Positions 22,669 through 34,505 of a stretch of DNA of 64,000 bases are shown here, in pieces. Within the stretch, counting starts at the first letter, position 1; each line of letters starts with the position of its first letter. Both the position numbers and the translations under genes were made by a program. The notes under the pieces are model-generated. The model ran no database searches. It had not been told where the DNA came from and was given only the letters and a program-made list of their open reading frames with translations. The DNA is from Macrocystis pyrifera (lineage: Eukaryota; Sar; Phaeophyceae; Laminariales; Laminariaceae), in contig JASSKH010000001.1 of assembly GCA_031763025.1 (NCBI GenBank), positions 11,697,102 through 11,761,101 of the forward strand. The letters run 5' to 3'.

Positions 22669-24116
22669 ACACAACAACAATGAATGATGGCTGGTTCGAG
22701 TATATCGCACACCCCTCAAATACGTGGTGAAAAGTAAATCACGGTATCCTACAGAGAGCACCCGATACGTGGGCTCTACGGTGTTCCAACAGAATCCGAG
22801 CGGACCGCGTACGAAGAGAAAATATCTGAAGGACGAAGAATACAAACAAGTTGAGTGTCAACAACTTAATTAATCAGTCGATCTCACAGCTGACGTATTT
22901 CATATTTTAAAAAGTACAATGTCCTTACCACCAAGACGATAGAAGAAATAACAGGGAGGAAGCATTTAAACAGAACTACCATGAATATAGTGCCATCATT
23001 CCACGACAACATCTTGTGGGTAACTGTATACCTCAGGAAAACACACAGGACATAATACTCAGACTTGCTTGCGTACATAGGTATCGGCCCTGTCGTAGGA
23101 AACAAAAAGCTTGAAATCACTGTCTAGGTTAGAAAAGGGTTCCAGCCAAAAACAGGCAGACCTGGTCCACCATGCATGCTAAAAACAAGTGTTGCAAGGA
23201 AGCCCGCAACTGGCCCGCCTGTGACACCGTACCCGTCCTGACACCGTACCCGATTTATTTTGATTGAGATTGGCCACCTAGATATCTCGACTTTTTCTGG
23301 AAGTATGTCTGGATTGGTAATGCCTGTGATTGTATTCCAACAAGGAGTCATACATACAGATGTATTCTCTTCCCGCTTCGTATGAGCACGAGGATGTGGC
23401 AATTATTGTCTGTAGACTGTCTGTACGTATGTATGCATGATATGTGGTGCATACACACATACTCCGATTGCGCTTCTTCAATTTTTGGGGTACGATGTGC
23501 TTCTGTAATGATGTTGTATTCTGGCGTTGTTTTTCTTTGCGCACAATCATGTCAGGACCGTGGACGCAGACGCAGTTCGTCGACGGGGGCTCAGTTGTCA
23601 GTACAGTTCTCCTTGTTGTAGAGAATAATGCTCTGTGAGTATTCTCCAGACAAAGCGATAAAAACAATACAGGAACCTGCTAGGCTCTCCTGATCCCACC
23701 CAGACCTGATCCCAATGAATGTGATATCTTTTTGCACCCTGCTCCCAGAAATATCAGGCGAGAAGCGCGGAACATAAACGGTCAGAAATCGTCAAACGGT
23801 AAAAACTCGTCTGGTTGAAATAAAAAAAGCGCCGTAACCAGAGATGTGAACCCCGGCATTGAAAAAATCATGTTGGTGCCATCATACACCACGGAGCAAT
23901 ATTAACCTAAGCCCCCCTACTCCGTCCACGTTTTGGCAGGCTATTGACAGTCGTAGTACCTGTACGTACAAGCATATACAGCGCACATAGGAATGTTACT
24001 GGATTATAAGCATATACAGTATTTTGTAAAAAAGTGATGAACCCAGCTCTCAGTTGCAGTACGTCAAAATAACTTTGCCTCGAGAAAATTGTCGAGAGGC
24101 TTCACACCTGGCAATA

Positions 24117-24117
<1 letters not shown>
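22669..24117. other. Unassigned stretch
   Basis: Short open frames on both strands, mostly minus, without a recognisable motif. A short direct duplication (GACACCGTACCCG, 23222-23249) is present. Confidence 0.3.
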
Positions 24118-24147
<30 letters not shown>

Positions 24148-24221
24148 TACGCATTATCTTGCATGCCCGTAGGCGTATGGCCATAGACCCTCGCATCCTT
24201 AAAATGCCGGGACGGAGTACG
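24118..24221 (-). repeat. C-tract repeat family, copy 1
   Basis: Read on the minus strand it contains CTCCGTCCC.GCATT, GGATGCGAGGGTCTATGG, a GGGCATGCA block and then a long C run. This order is shared with 29324-29407, 34399-34505 and 54199-54282. The function is unknown. The conserved core may fold into a short hairpin (AUGG.C...G.GCAU). Confidence 0.6.
24120..24147 (+). repeat. Homopolymer of 28 G
   Basis: An uninterrupted run of 28 G. It sits at the C-tract end of a dispersed repeat, so it looks like an expansion of an ancestral C7-C9 tract. Such a run can form G-quadruplexes and its exact length is prone to sequencing error. Confidence 0.95.
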
Positions 24222-24254
24222 TCGGGTTTTCGTCGACCAGGCAGATATTGCATG

Positions 24255-24327
24255 TGTTATAAGGATCACCCTGGGCTGGGTAATCGATCACATAAGTCTT
24301 TTACACCTATCGCTGAGTAGGTAACAT
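24255..24327 (+). repeat. Direct repeat, first copy
   Basis: The pattern TTATAAGG.{2,3}ACCCTGGGCTG.GTAATCGATC, followed by a CGCTGAGTAGGTAACA-like word, recurs at 24520-24592. The unit is about 73 bp and the copies are about 265 bp apart. Confidence 0.6.
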
Positions 24328-24519
24328 CTGCACATTTGACTTCGTCGAGGACACGCGTTCGAATCTTACTTCGATCGTTTGTTTCACAGAAATGCTTCCG
24401 CGCACGCCACAAAAAGTACTTCTCCCTGGTTCCTCAGGTACTGAAACTAAGCGGGTAGGACAGCGTACAGCTGTATACGATACCGATGCCCTAACTATCA
24501 CACCGTTCAGAAGGGGGGA

Positions 24520-24592
24520 GAGTGTTATAAGGGTTACCCTGGGCTGAGTAATCGATCGTTCTGTTACCCGAATAGCTCAGTACATAACACTT
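24520..24592 (+). repeat. Direct repeat, second copy
   Basis: Second copy of the 24255-24327 unit (TTATAAGGGTTACCCTGGGC..GAGTAATCGATC..ATAGCTCAGTACATAACA). Function unknown. Confidence 0.6.
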
Positions 24593-25786
24593 TCACAATT
24601 GCACCAAACGCGAAAGCGCCGTGAGGTGTTGGGCGAGTCGCATAAAGGGTGAGCTGCATCCTGCTATGAACCGCTTTAGAGGCGGATTATCATGCGTATG
24701 GATGACGGCATTAAAGAATTGCTATACATTCAGGTGTGATCACTTCCAGATCCAGCAATGGGTATAATACGTCTCTGCCTTGTGGGTGCCTCCCATATAC
24801 ACACTTACGTGATACCAATGAGGATCGTTACCACGCTACCCGGCAGCAGCCAGTAGCCAATACCAAGTCGCTGATCGGTACCATCAGCGGTCTGTAGCAA
24901 TTAGGCCACCGCAGCACAACGGGGTGTTATATCAGTACATCGGAGCGGTGTGTTGCATGCCAACTGAATAGATACGCGGCATGATCAGATGCCGTTTTGG
25001 TAGTAGAGATATTTCTTGCCAGTATATATCATTTTGTCGTCACTCGATACCACGGAGTAATCTATACATGGTTCCAGAGGGGGATCCTCGAGAGATCCAA
25101 TAGTGACCAACAATATGTTCATAGCAAAGCCAGTTCGGTTATGCAGGACACCATTTACATTGTCGTACCTGGTGTCTACTTTGTCGTAAGTAGCCTAGTT
25201 GCTGAGGATCCACGTCTGGAACGACACTACACCAATCAACTTATACTTTCCAGAATACTGGGTAGTCTGATTTATCTATGTCGTACGAATGTTCTGTTTG
25301 GTGCGGCAGATATCATCCTATAGGGAATCCGTAAAAGATAGGTTACGGTTGTGCCGTTACCTGACGAAGGTCGTCGTAGGAGTTTTTTGTCTCTGTCTGA
25401 GACCATCCAGGTTGGCAGAGGAACAGGAGCGTTTGGACGCCCACTCGTTTACTCCACTTTTGTCCCTTTTCTCTTATTCCATCCTGTCCTGTTGGTTAAG
25501 ACCGGCAATTATGCAACAGGCCTGACAGCCTTTCTTTCGTAATATTCTCTTCTGAGCTTGAATGAGCTTATATACGCAGCAACCAGCAGGCAAATCTCAG
25601 CTGATAGTGCTTACCGCTGCCGGGGGGTGCATGACGTAACCCAGGAGCTGCGAACCACACGCCCAGTGCAGTTCAGAGATACGACCATATCAATTGTACG
25701 GAGTATAGGTTCTCTCAGCACAAAAATAATCTAACTCGACCGCCAGGCGTGGTAACCGAAAAACTAACCAAATGGTGCCCTGGCGT
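24593..25786. other. Unassigned stretch with one open frame
   Basis: A plus-strand frame at 24997-25323 (108 codons) has protein-like composition but no recognised domain. Nothing else supported. Confidence 0.3.
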
Positions 25787-26045
25787 CTAGCTCATGCAGT
25801 GAGAGGCGTGTTTTACAGCCTCATCGCCAACCGACGCAAACCCAACATATATATGCCAGGTATGTAGCGGGGGGGTGAAGGGGGAGATAAATGTTCTTGG
25901 CGCGCCGGCCGTGGTTGACCTTCCGAAACCTGGTGACCCTCCCCAAGTACCAGTGGGCCCCGTGGGATCTCGACCCTTCACGAAAACAACACATATCCGA
26001 TCTTTGAGGCCGACGTTCACCACTATTGTTCAGGCGTAACTTCAA
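25787..26045 (-). pseudogene. Fragment related to the decayed gene at 3240-3971
   Basis: On the minus strand the stretch reading GRVTRFRKVNHG..AKNIY aligns in the same frame with the segment at about 3630-3530 (RVTRLRLFVHVG..TKSIY), with about 65-70% nucleotide similarity over 130 bp. It shows that the unknown gene family is multicopy in this genome. Confidence 0.4.
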
Positions 26046-27956
26046 TATATGGGTGCGACTTCAAAAGGACAAAAACACCGGCCGAGGCGCTTGGTATTCT
26101 CTTCGTTTTGGTATGTACCTGTGTTTGGCTCAAATGGAAAATATGTACCTGTTTTTGGAACTAGCCCTCGAACAAAGATCAAGCACGTATATGGCCTTGG
26201 CGCTCGCCGTCTATAGGAAATTTGTGAGAACTATCCGCCATTCACTCTTCGCGCGAATAGGGCTCTCCACCGCAAGCTGTGGGAATACGTAGAAACACAG
26301 CGAAGAGGGCAGTTGAATCGACTACTCATACTTGCTTATTTTCAAACTTATTTTTTCTGAGTCTGCAAGCATTTGTCCCTGTCACGGGGGACATCGAACA
26401 CGGTTACCCCGGACTTTCGAGGGTGGAATTATTAAAAGATCCTTTTCAGAAAAATCGACACATTTTTTGTCCTCTCTCTCTCCTCCCACGCAACCAAACT
26501 CCGCGCCAAAATATACTACACCACACACCACGCCACACCACACAGCAGTGCCAGGTAACAACGTGTTCTTTGGATGGGATTGTATACGACCACTACTACC
26601 TTGGTACATCAGTACCAGGCACGATGGATATTTTGCGTTCTTTGGAACGTATGGAAAGAACAACTCTGCTACTACTAGTTTCGGTTTGTCGGTATGGTGT
26701 TCATTACACGAAGTAAGCAATATCGTACTTCAATAATATTTTATTCTTTTCTTCGAGCGGTTTGCGCGGGTTTGTTCGAATTAATTACAACGTGTGGTAA
26801 CTCAGTACCAGATAAAACGTCTTATTTGAACAGCAAAATAGAATAGGTCAAGTGACTGCAGCTCGGCTTTCGAGAAGCTGTTTTCCGTGGAAGGTTCCGT
26901 TTGTTATAAAAAACTTTACTTCCGCTCGTAAAAAAATGAAGTTCCTTCCCTTTCGTAAAGGCCGCGCTTTCATGGTCTTACCACCTATGTGGGAACGTAG
27001 CGAAGCGGCCACAAAAAATGGTGAGCGAAGCGACCCAAAAAGCCGCAACGGTGTGCAGGCTCCCATTATTTTACGAGTTTGTCTTCCTGTCATTGTTGTG
27101 TTTTACCATTACCGATTGCGAGAGCTGTACGCTACCGATTTCCACAACCCTGGTATCTGCAGAAGCGCGCGGCCGTTAGCTAACGCGTAGGATGTGTCTC
27201 GTCGCAAGACATTGGGCGTTAGGCTCGCATTTGCCGTGGTAACGGTGGGTTTTGAGTGCGGCCGGATTACGTTGATTTTCCGATTTTTTTCTCACGAGCC
27301 CACAAGGCCTACAAACCGCATGTATCGGGCAGTCTTGACTCAGGTACCTCCATACTACTACTGCAGTACTTGCCTACAATACAGCTTTGGGAACCATTTA
27401 TACTCGGACACAACAGAGATGCTATGCACTCTCTGTTTGTTATATCGCTAAAGTCGTATAGATAGGTCCTCTTCCCTTTCATCTTGGAGTCCTGAGTTGA
27501 TTGATGTTTGATATGACAACATCACCAGCACTCACCGTGAGTGAGGAGCTAGCCGGACCGAGTGAAATGAAGAAGTATAAACGAGTAAGTGCAGGTGGAA
27601 GACTATGTATCGTGGAACACACAGATTTGACTGTCGCATCTTTACTTGTACGTGGTACATGTTGACAATATCGAGTAATTTCTTTGGCATATTATATGGT
27701 ACGATGTTTTGAAATTATGAATGGTTTGCCCCTCTGCAGTAACAGTCGTGAAGCCTACTTAGTTGAACCCCGTAGAAGCAGTCCTTGTTGATTGCTGCTC
27801 CCACAGCCCCCTGAAGAGTACAAACAAAAACGCTCATCACTTATTACTGTGGCGCACCCCGCTCTTGGACGCTGTGCGTTGACCGTGCGTGTCGTTTGTA
27901 CTTTGCATGGAGAATAAACCTACAGTTCTTGCGAAAAAATCAAGGCACGTGGAAAC
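26046..27956. other. Unassigned stretch with GCGAAGCG words
   Basis: No supported gene. At 26995-27040 the word AGCGAAGCG occurs twice inside a 112-codon plus-strand open frame (26852-27190) of unusual composition. A CACCACAC simple-sequence patch lies at 26517-26547. Confidence 0.3.
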
Positions 27957-29185
27957 ACCTATGATGGCAACTTGAAACATATGGAGTCAATCCACACGCT
28001 GCACGCGTTGTAAATTAGTACAGTCAAAGTTGCCCGCATTTGACACGCACCACTATTGCTTGTATGGCCAGCCAGTAATGAAGCCTGTCTGATGTATTCC
28101 ATCTCACGCGCATCCAACTCGTACCCATGAGTGTATTTTACAAATCGCGTTCTCCTCTGTCGGCTGTCGTAACTCGCGGCAACGCTCGTCTGGTACATCG
28201 CAGTAAATATGCCGCCCCACTTTGTAACCAAACCAAGTGATGAGGGTGATATTTGTATGCCCCCACTGTCATATAATACCCAGTTGATACGACGTATTGG
28301 CAAACGTGCGAAAGCCTCGATGACATTGATGACCGCACAGCAATGTTCTGATGCCGCCTAGTTTCGAACATCTTGATGTCCTGCATTACAATCTGTTCAA
28401 ACTGAAGGTCGTCGATGATTCACTCTGCCACGCGTGGGGCCTGCCGGACTTTCACTATCCACGGGAACGCGCAGCTTGTCCTGATGGCTCATACTTCTCT
28501 TGAACGGGCCTTAGTGCTTCCCTGATGATGCTTGTGTCACCACCCGTGGCGCGCGTAATGTGTGTTGCACGTGGAATGTTATCGTAAAAATAGTAAATAC
28601 AGTACGAGACCTGCAGAGGGCCTCCCTCGAGCACCCGAAACTGAACGAAAACGGGATAGGTTTCGTTCGATGTTTTAACAGTACGCTTCACGGTGACCAG
28701 CCATCTTGCTGAAACTCAAGACAGCGGCAATATTATATGCTTGCATATCCGCGACGACATCGTACACTTTCATGGAGGATTAGGAGAGTGTACAGCGATT
28801 CGTAGAGACAACGGGCGTCCTTAATGTGGTGTTTGACTTAGAGCGTGGCCGGTGAGTTTTACTTGGGTGGCAGGCAACTCGAACAAATAGGAAGAGACAG
28901 AGCCCTGCTCGACGGGTACACATCCAACTCCAAGACCACGTCTAGCATTGATCCAGTCGTGTCGTAATTGCTCAATATCTACCTCACGTTTGACATCCAC
29001 TACCTCCCGCGCGTTCGGCATCCTACTACGGATAACATGGAAGGCCCCCAACGTCACAGGAATATAGGTCGGAATCGTGGAACTCCAGTTCGGGTACTTC
29101 GCGTTGCCCAACAGTACAAAGACGATTAGTTCACTTGGGCGAGTACCACTTATGAAGGCAATAGCAAACCTTACGTCTCAATGTC
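27957..29185 (-). pseudogene. Decayed minus-strand gene of unknown family, possible recombinase motif
   Basis: Four minus-strand blocks with clear protein-like composition lie head to tail. The first is about 29180-28821 (starting ..AFISGTRPSELIVF..), the second about 28775-28690, the third 28691-28455 (..SNETYPVFVQFRVLEGG..) and the fourth about 28440-27959 with one internal frame change (..INWVLYDSGGIQISPSS..). Together they make about 400 aa. SGTRPSEL resembles the box I Arg motif of tyrosine recombinases, and LLAGHTSNSG near the end faintly resembles box II (GHSS). The HxxR motif is not convincing, so the family is left open. Stops and frame changes make it a pseudogene unless introns are involved. 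Confidence 0.4.
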
Positions 29186-29323
29186 AGAACAAAAACAATG
29201 CTTAAGCCAGTGCAAACACATAGCGAGAGACAGCGAGCCACCGTCTCCAGCACTCCATCGACTATTCCTGAATGGCCGCCCCCCCTTTGATCTTCTCATA
29301 CCCCCCCCCCCCCTTGAACGGTA

Positions 29324-29407
29324 TGCTCCATCCCTGTATCATAGGGATACCAGGGTCTATGGTCGTACGACTACGGCCATTCATGATATCGAGTACACCC
29401 CACCCCT
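29324..29407 (+). repeat. C-tract repeat family, copy 2
   Basis: Shares GCTCC.TCCC, GGGTCTATGGTC, ACTACGGCCAT and a following C-rich tract with 34399-34505. A separate run of 13 C lies just before it at 29301-29313. Confidence 0.6.
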
Positions 29408-30500
29408 CTACGCTAGTAAAATCAAGGTTGTGGTGATCATCAGTCGGCTATGGAATCTACATCCATGACGAACAGATTCATATGCACTCTTCTGTACTAT
29501 TTGTACCGCATGCACGTTGATACGTAAGAAAGACAGCCGCAGAAACCTCCCTTGCTTTGATATTATATTGGAAAGCCCTCGAAACAGTCAGTCAGTCAGT
29601 CTCGACGTGCAGCCTCCCTCGCTTCCTCCCCGACTAAAGATTGCTGTGTCTTTTAGACGGTTGACCCACCCAATGGGCCGCCGATGTTATAATAGCTCTG
29701 AAGACGATCTCATGTTACATGATGTCGGGATCATCCTGATAGAGGTAGCAAGGATCAAGAATAAGACAAAACAGCAGTGACAACGTCAGAGGTTGTGGTG
29801 AACTGTGCCAACTTACTTAAGGGGAGAATCAGTCATAATCCTTGACACGTTGAGACCGTAGATTCAAGCAATATCACGGCACTCGACGAACTCGAACGAG
29901 ATCAAGTTTCACATCCGACGTCCATTTTTTTGCACCGCGCCGATGCAGCTAAGCTTCGGTACGTATGAATAAAGCGGTGCCAGTCCCACTCCTTTTTCAT
30001 GTCTACATGGTCTTGACTACCGCCTTTGTGGAGGAGGGCCTACCCCGCTGCCTCGAACTCCTTTGCGCTTTCTTCATACGCATCTCACAACCATACCAAA
30101 ACATGGATGATATGCGCCGTGGGTTTTATGGTAACACATTTTGAGAGGACGCATGGTAAGGGTGACGTCGAGGCGCACACACACAAGCCCCCGCAATAGA
30201 CCACTTGCAATAAGACTGAAAAAAAAAGAAAAACGCCCTGGGGGGGAAGCGATTTCTAGGTATTAAAAGCCGAATGGTTTAGATGAAACAGGATGAATCA
30301 ACAATTTCCAGTTTCCTCCGTCTTGTTTTTTTGGGAAATAGGGCGGGCATGTGGCATGCCAAAGCACAGCAGTACGAGGCTCTGGTCTCCGGCAGAGCTC
30401 TTGACCAACACTGCGAGGGAATCACGGCGGCATCCCCGCCTGCTCCTGTAGTTTACTAGCATGCTAAGACGATGTCCTCGTGGCGTTGTTTGATTTGTTA
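29408..30500. other. Unassigned stretch
   Basis: No gene or repeat partner recognised. GTCAGTCAGTCAGTC is a short tandem patch at about 29587. Confidence 0.3.
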
Positions 30501-30595
30501 GTTGCTGTGTTCCGAGTACTACTGCTGTGCTGCTGCTGTATGTAGTAAAAGCTCACAGCCCAGCTTTGTGCCCGTACCTTTATTTTTGGTATATA

Positions 30596-31192
30596 CTATA
30601 CTCGCACGAGAATTGGCTGTTGTACAGCAGCAGTATATTTTTTGTTGTTCACTCGATGCTCGTTCTCGCTCGCAGTATCGCATTCACCAACGAGCTTGCG
30701 GGTCTCGATTCGGCGGCGTGCGACTGGTGAAGCGTCGATGCGCACAAAGATCGCCGGTGGCAGCGCGAAGTGCGTCGGTGGAGTCGCTGTTGTTGAGTGC
30801 GACTTTCCAAGATGGTGATAGAGGATGTGGCTGCACGAGAATGTTGTGTCTTCTTCATGTCTGCTTGAATTTTTTGGTGTGTTTTCGCCGTCTATTTCGG
30901 CTCCTGCCAGGCCTGTGTGACAGGTCATCATCCCTACATGCATTCCGGTTAGCGATAGGGCCTGCTGTTTCCAGCCGCGGAACACTACAACAAGCTCATG
31001 AGCGATGTTGTGTCGACGACCTCGTGCTACTACTGCACTGCTGTTACAGTAGTAGTAGACATGATGTGTTCGTGGTGCGCGACCTGGTGCGAATTGTTGA
31101 AAGGTGCTGCTGCTGTTGTAATTGTAAATTAAGTTCAGGTCATCCTCGTTATTTTTTCCAACTTTCTGCTCAACACCATTTTTTTGTGTCAC
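30596..31192 (-). CDS. Hypothetical protein, 198 codons
   Basis: The minus-strand frame runs 198 codons (start MTQKNGVEQKVGKN) with a charged, mixed composition. The overlapping plus-strand frame (30502-31239) is very cysteine-rich and looks like a shadow. Upstream (higher coordinates) lies the tandem array 31147-31922, whose units carry a minus-strand frame reading DLEQAIGDK, so the two may belong to one locus. No domain, signal peptide or membrane segment is recognised. It could be non-coding; CAG/CTG-type patches are present. Confidence 0.3.
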   Translation of the reverse strand: MTQKNGVEQKVGKNNEDDLNLIYNYNSSSTFQQFAPGRAPRTHHVYYYCNSSAVVARGRRHNIAHELVVVFRGWKQQALSLTGMHVGMMTCHTGLAGAEIDGENTPKNSSRHEEDTTFSCSHILYHHLGKSHSTTATPPTHFALPPAIFVRIDASPVARRRIETRKLVGECDTASENEHRVNNKKYTAAVQQPILVRV

Positions 31193-31922
31193 TTTGGCAC
31201 GAGATTACGGGGCCATCACAGAACCTTGAGCAAACCTAGAGGGACGAGGAGCCGTGACATTGACGTGTCTTTCCTATGGTGGACTCCCACGGTGCACACA
31301 TCAACAAATGCTCGTACCGTCGTGTCCGGGCTAGAGGCAAAAATAGTTTATCGCCGATAGCCTGCTCCAAGTCCACGCACAACAAGCACACAGAGAGGTA
31401 GACGAGTAGACTATGGAATCGTGCTCGTATTTTTAATAGACTACGTCACTCAGCTGTGAGTTTTTCCAACTTTCTGCAAACAAAACAAAAAAACATCAAC
31501 AAATGCTCGTACCGTCGTGTCCGGGGCTAGAGGGAAAAATATTTTATCGCCGATAGCCTGCTCCAAGTCCACGCACAACAAGCACACAGAGAGGTAGACG
31601 AGAAGACTATGGAATCGTGCTCGTATTTTTAATAGACTACGTCATTCAGCTGTAAGTTTTTTCCGACTTTCTGCAAACTTCCTGCTCCAAACCTTTTTTT
31701 TGTGTCACATTGGTACCAGATTACGGGGCCATCTCGACACCTTGGGCAAAACGAGAGGGACGAGGAGCCGTGACCTTGACCTGTCTTTCCTATGGTGGAC
31801 CCCCACGGCGCAAACATCAACAAATGCTCGTACCGTCGTGTCCGGGGCTAGAGGCAAAAATAGTTTATCGCCGATAGCCTGCTCCAAGTCCATGCACAAC
31901 AAGCACACAGAGAGGTAGACGA
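31147..31922 (-). repeat. Tandem array, three copies (one partial)
   Basis: A unit of roughly 320 bp occurs three times: about 31147-31485, a partial 31489-31675 lacking the left part, and 31676-31922 lacking the trailing spacer. Shared words include GATTACGGGGCCATC, GAGGGACGAGGAGCCGTGAC, ACAAATGCTCGTACCGTCGT and TTTATCGCCGATAGCCTGCT. Copies are nearly identical, so the duplication is recent. On the minus strand each copy encodes CLLC.DLEQAIGDK.F.PLA; one copy has lost one C, shifting frame. Confidence 0.85.
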
Positions 31923-34398
31923 TGGTCTAACTGCTGCCTTGCCCATTGCGACCATGATTCCCTGATCCCACCGATTCAACTGACCAGCCAATCAGTACCT
32001 AACCCCAACGAACAGTAGTGTCGCGTTCGATTTCATGGATAAGAAGAGGGAGCTAGTATAAAAATCAAACTCTACCTCACTACTACATCCAGCTACAGAG
32101 CTGGACTCAACTTGCCTAAACAAGGGGTCAAGCCAAACTACATCCTGATGCCAGCGTCACGCATCTGAACCGGTGTTCCCTCCTTAGTCTCTTAACTGAA
32201 AGCAACGGCGGTCAACCTTGGATTCTGGCTGTTTATCACCGTTTGTGATGTCGCCCACCGCCCCCCCCCTCCCCAGTAAGTCCATTTGCACTCGTGACGA
32301 CTGTCGTGACTTCGGAGAAGTGAGCTACGACGCCACTGATTTTTCCTGTGGAAACGCACCGGACACCGGGAATGATTATCCCTTTCTAAACTTCGTCCTA
32401 CGCAGATTTTTCGAGAAGCCGGGCATATGTGGCGGCCTTTCCTGTCCTCCAAGATGAGTACCCGTGCCACTAAGTTTTCGCCACGGTGCGGTGTTATGGA
32501 CATGGCTCCTGGATTGTGATTACCCACGCCACCCTCACCCGCCGTGACAATTCTTTGCGCCGGCTCTCTGACACTGTTCACTATTGCTAAGTATGATGTT
32601 TTCCGCCATCGGTTGTCCTGTGTTCAGCAAGATATTTCCGTCGTGGCCCCTGTCTGGGCAGATGCCGGTGCATTACAGTCGTCACGTTCACCTGCGTGCA
32701 AAACGTGTGTGCGACGAACGAAGATCACATCCGGGAGTACAAACCCACCACCACGGGCATTTTATCTCGTGACGCCAGCATGCCTCCTGGTGCTACTCTA
32801 GGACTAGAGTGCAAGGGCAGCGGGATTGCAGAGAGAGGGACGACCGGAAGGTGTAAGTCCCTTCCTGATTTAGGTTGTTTGCGAGTCAAGTAAACCAAAT
32901 CCTGTAGACGACGCCTCAGAAAGAGAAGCGATGTGGAGGTGAGTTGACGTGGTAAACCAAACAAATATAAACTCCAAACAGCGTGCGAGTGACAAGGGCA
33001 GTTCACAGCGACGGTGCAGAAGCACTGATCAACTTTGGACTTCTACGTTGGCTGGACGGTCGAGAAGTGACGGATTCCTGTCTGACTGCCTGCAAACGGC
33101 GCGAACGAATCCGATCACAGTGAGGACGCAAGGGGTGATGATACCAGGCCTTAGTACTCGCTCAGAACTCAACACGATCTCTGCGACCGAAAATGGCACA
33201 GATGTAGAGTACGTGCCGGCACGCAGTTTATAGAGAGTCGCAAAACTGGTGCAGAAGCAGCGTCAGTAATCCATGCCCAGTTAATTAATGGTGTTCCGTG
33301 CCTGTCGTACAGACACGAACGAACGCAGCACGTTATCGAGAAGTTGGTGCTCGACCGTCCACAGTTACTATATTCGGCGCGCCGGCCTCTTCACAATCTA
33401 CTGCGTCAGTGTACTCGTCCCTGCCACCTCAAACTTACGATAGCGTACACGTTTTACAGTATCCAACCTCATACTAGTCTAGCGGACATTCCGCGCGGTA
33501 ACTAGCCATGCCAAAAACACGGTACATATCTGGGTTATCCTTGAAACCCACCGTGTAAAGATAGGATGGAACCACCCGGGTGTAGCTTCCTGCACATAGT
33601 CTGTTGGTCATTGTGCGTAGAACCCCATTAAGAGCAACTTCGGGCCTATGTCTCTGCGCCTTCCCAGAAAAATCATGGGAAAATCAGGATCGACCACGAC
33701 CCTTGCGAGGACTCGCTCGAACCAGAGCTTACTACCTGCTAGGGGCGCATAACGAACGTCTGCAAATGAAGTACGAGCGAAAGCGACCTATACGACGATG
33801 GTGCTGCGTACTTGGGTATATTGCAAACGCTCACCGTGTCTAGCATCTCCCCCTTTCGACATTAGCAGTACGGGTCACAAGACGTTATGACAAAACACCC
33901 AATAAACCGTGCACACAAAACATTTTGACGATGGTAAATGCGCGGAGGGGAGTTTAAGGGCTGTAATTCACTGGTGATCTTCAGGAAACGACACCGATAT
34001 ATCCAAGTCGTGTTTCTATATTGACGTAAGCTTTCACTAAGTGATGCTTGCGTACTACGGTCGTGAGAGATAACTGTATATAGCCGCCTTGGTCGAGCCT
34101 TGTGTGGTGCCGTACACACACATTACCGCTAACTGCGAAATAATTGAGCCATCATGCCTAGTATATTTCCTCGTGCTGGCTATCGATAGCTCAATGGTCT
34201 CCCTCCACTGGCAAGTGTCTCTCTATGTGGCTACACCGGAAATTGAATTATTTCATTGAAGCTGTAATCCATATGCAAGTCCACGTCACAATCGGTTCTT
34301 AGTAGGATGTAGCTCACCCTTCACGCGACGCACCGAACACCTCACGGCAATTCGTCCTTGGTGCAAGCAATGTCTGCCTGGTCGGTGAAAAACCGACA
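31923..34398. other. Unassigned stretch with protein-like open frames
   Basis: Open frames of protein-like composition occur on both strands: plus 32248-32457, plus 32949-33233 and plus 33604-33843; minus 32192-32581 and 33862-34119. They overlap or abut, carry no recognised motif, and cannot be told apart by eye. This may be further element debris. Confidence 0.25.
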
Positions 34399-34505
34399 TG
34401 CTCCGTCCCAGCATTGTAGGGATGCGAGGGTCTATGGTCATAAGACTACGGCCATGCACGACATCGAGTGCATCTCTCCCTATCTAGTACATACCCCCCC
34501 ACTGG
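34399..34505 (+). repeat. C-tract repeat family, copy 3
   Basis: The clearest copy: CTCCGTCCCAGCATTG, GGATGCGAGGGTCTATGGTC, ACTACGGCCATGCACGACAT, then GTACATACCCCCCCC. Two stems can be drawn in the core (AUGGUC/GGCCAU and AUGCAC/GUGCAU). Matches 24118-24221 (inverted), 29324-29407 and 54199-54282 (inverted). Confidence 0.65.

Noticed and set aside
24255..24592. CRISPR-like direct repeats
   Set aside because: Only two diverged copies with a long spacer in a eukaryotic context.
30502..31239. 245-codon Cys-rich plus-strand frame
   Set aside because: Composition looks like the antisense of CAG/CTG-rich DNA; the overlapping minus-strand frame is more protein-like.
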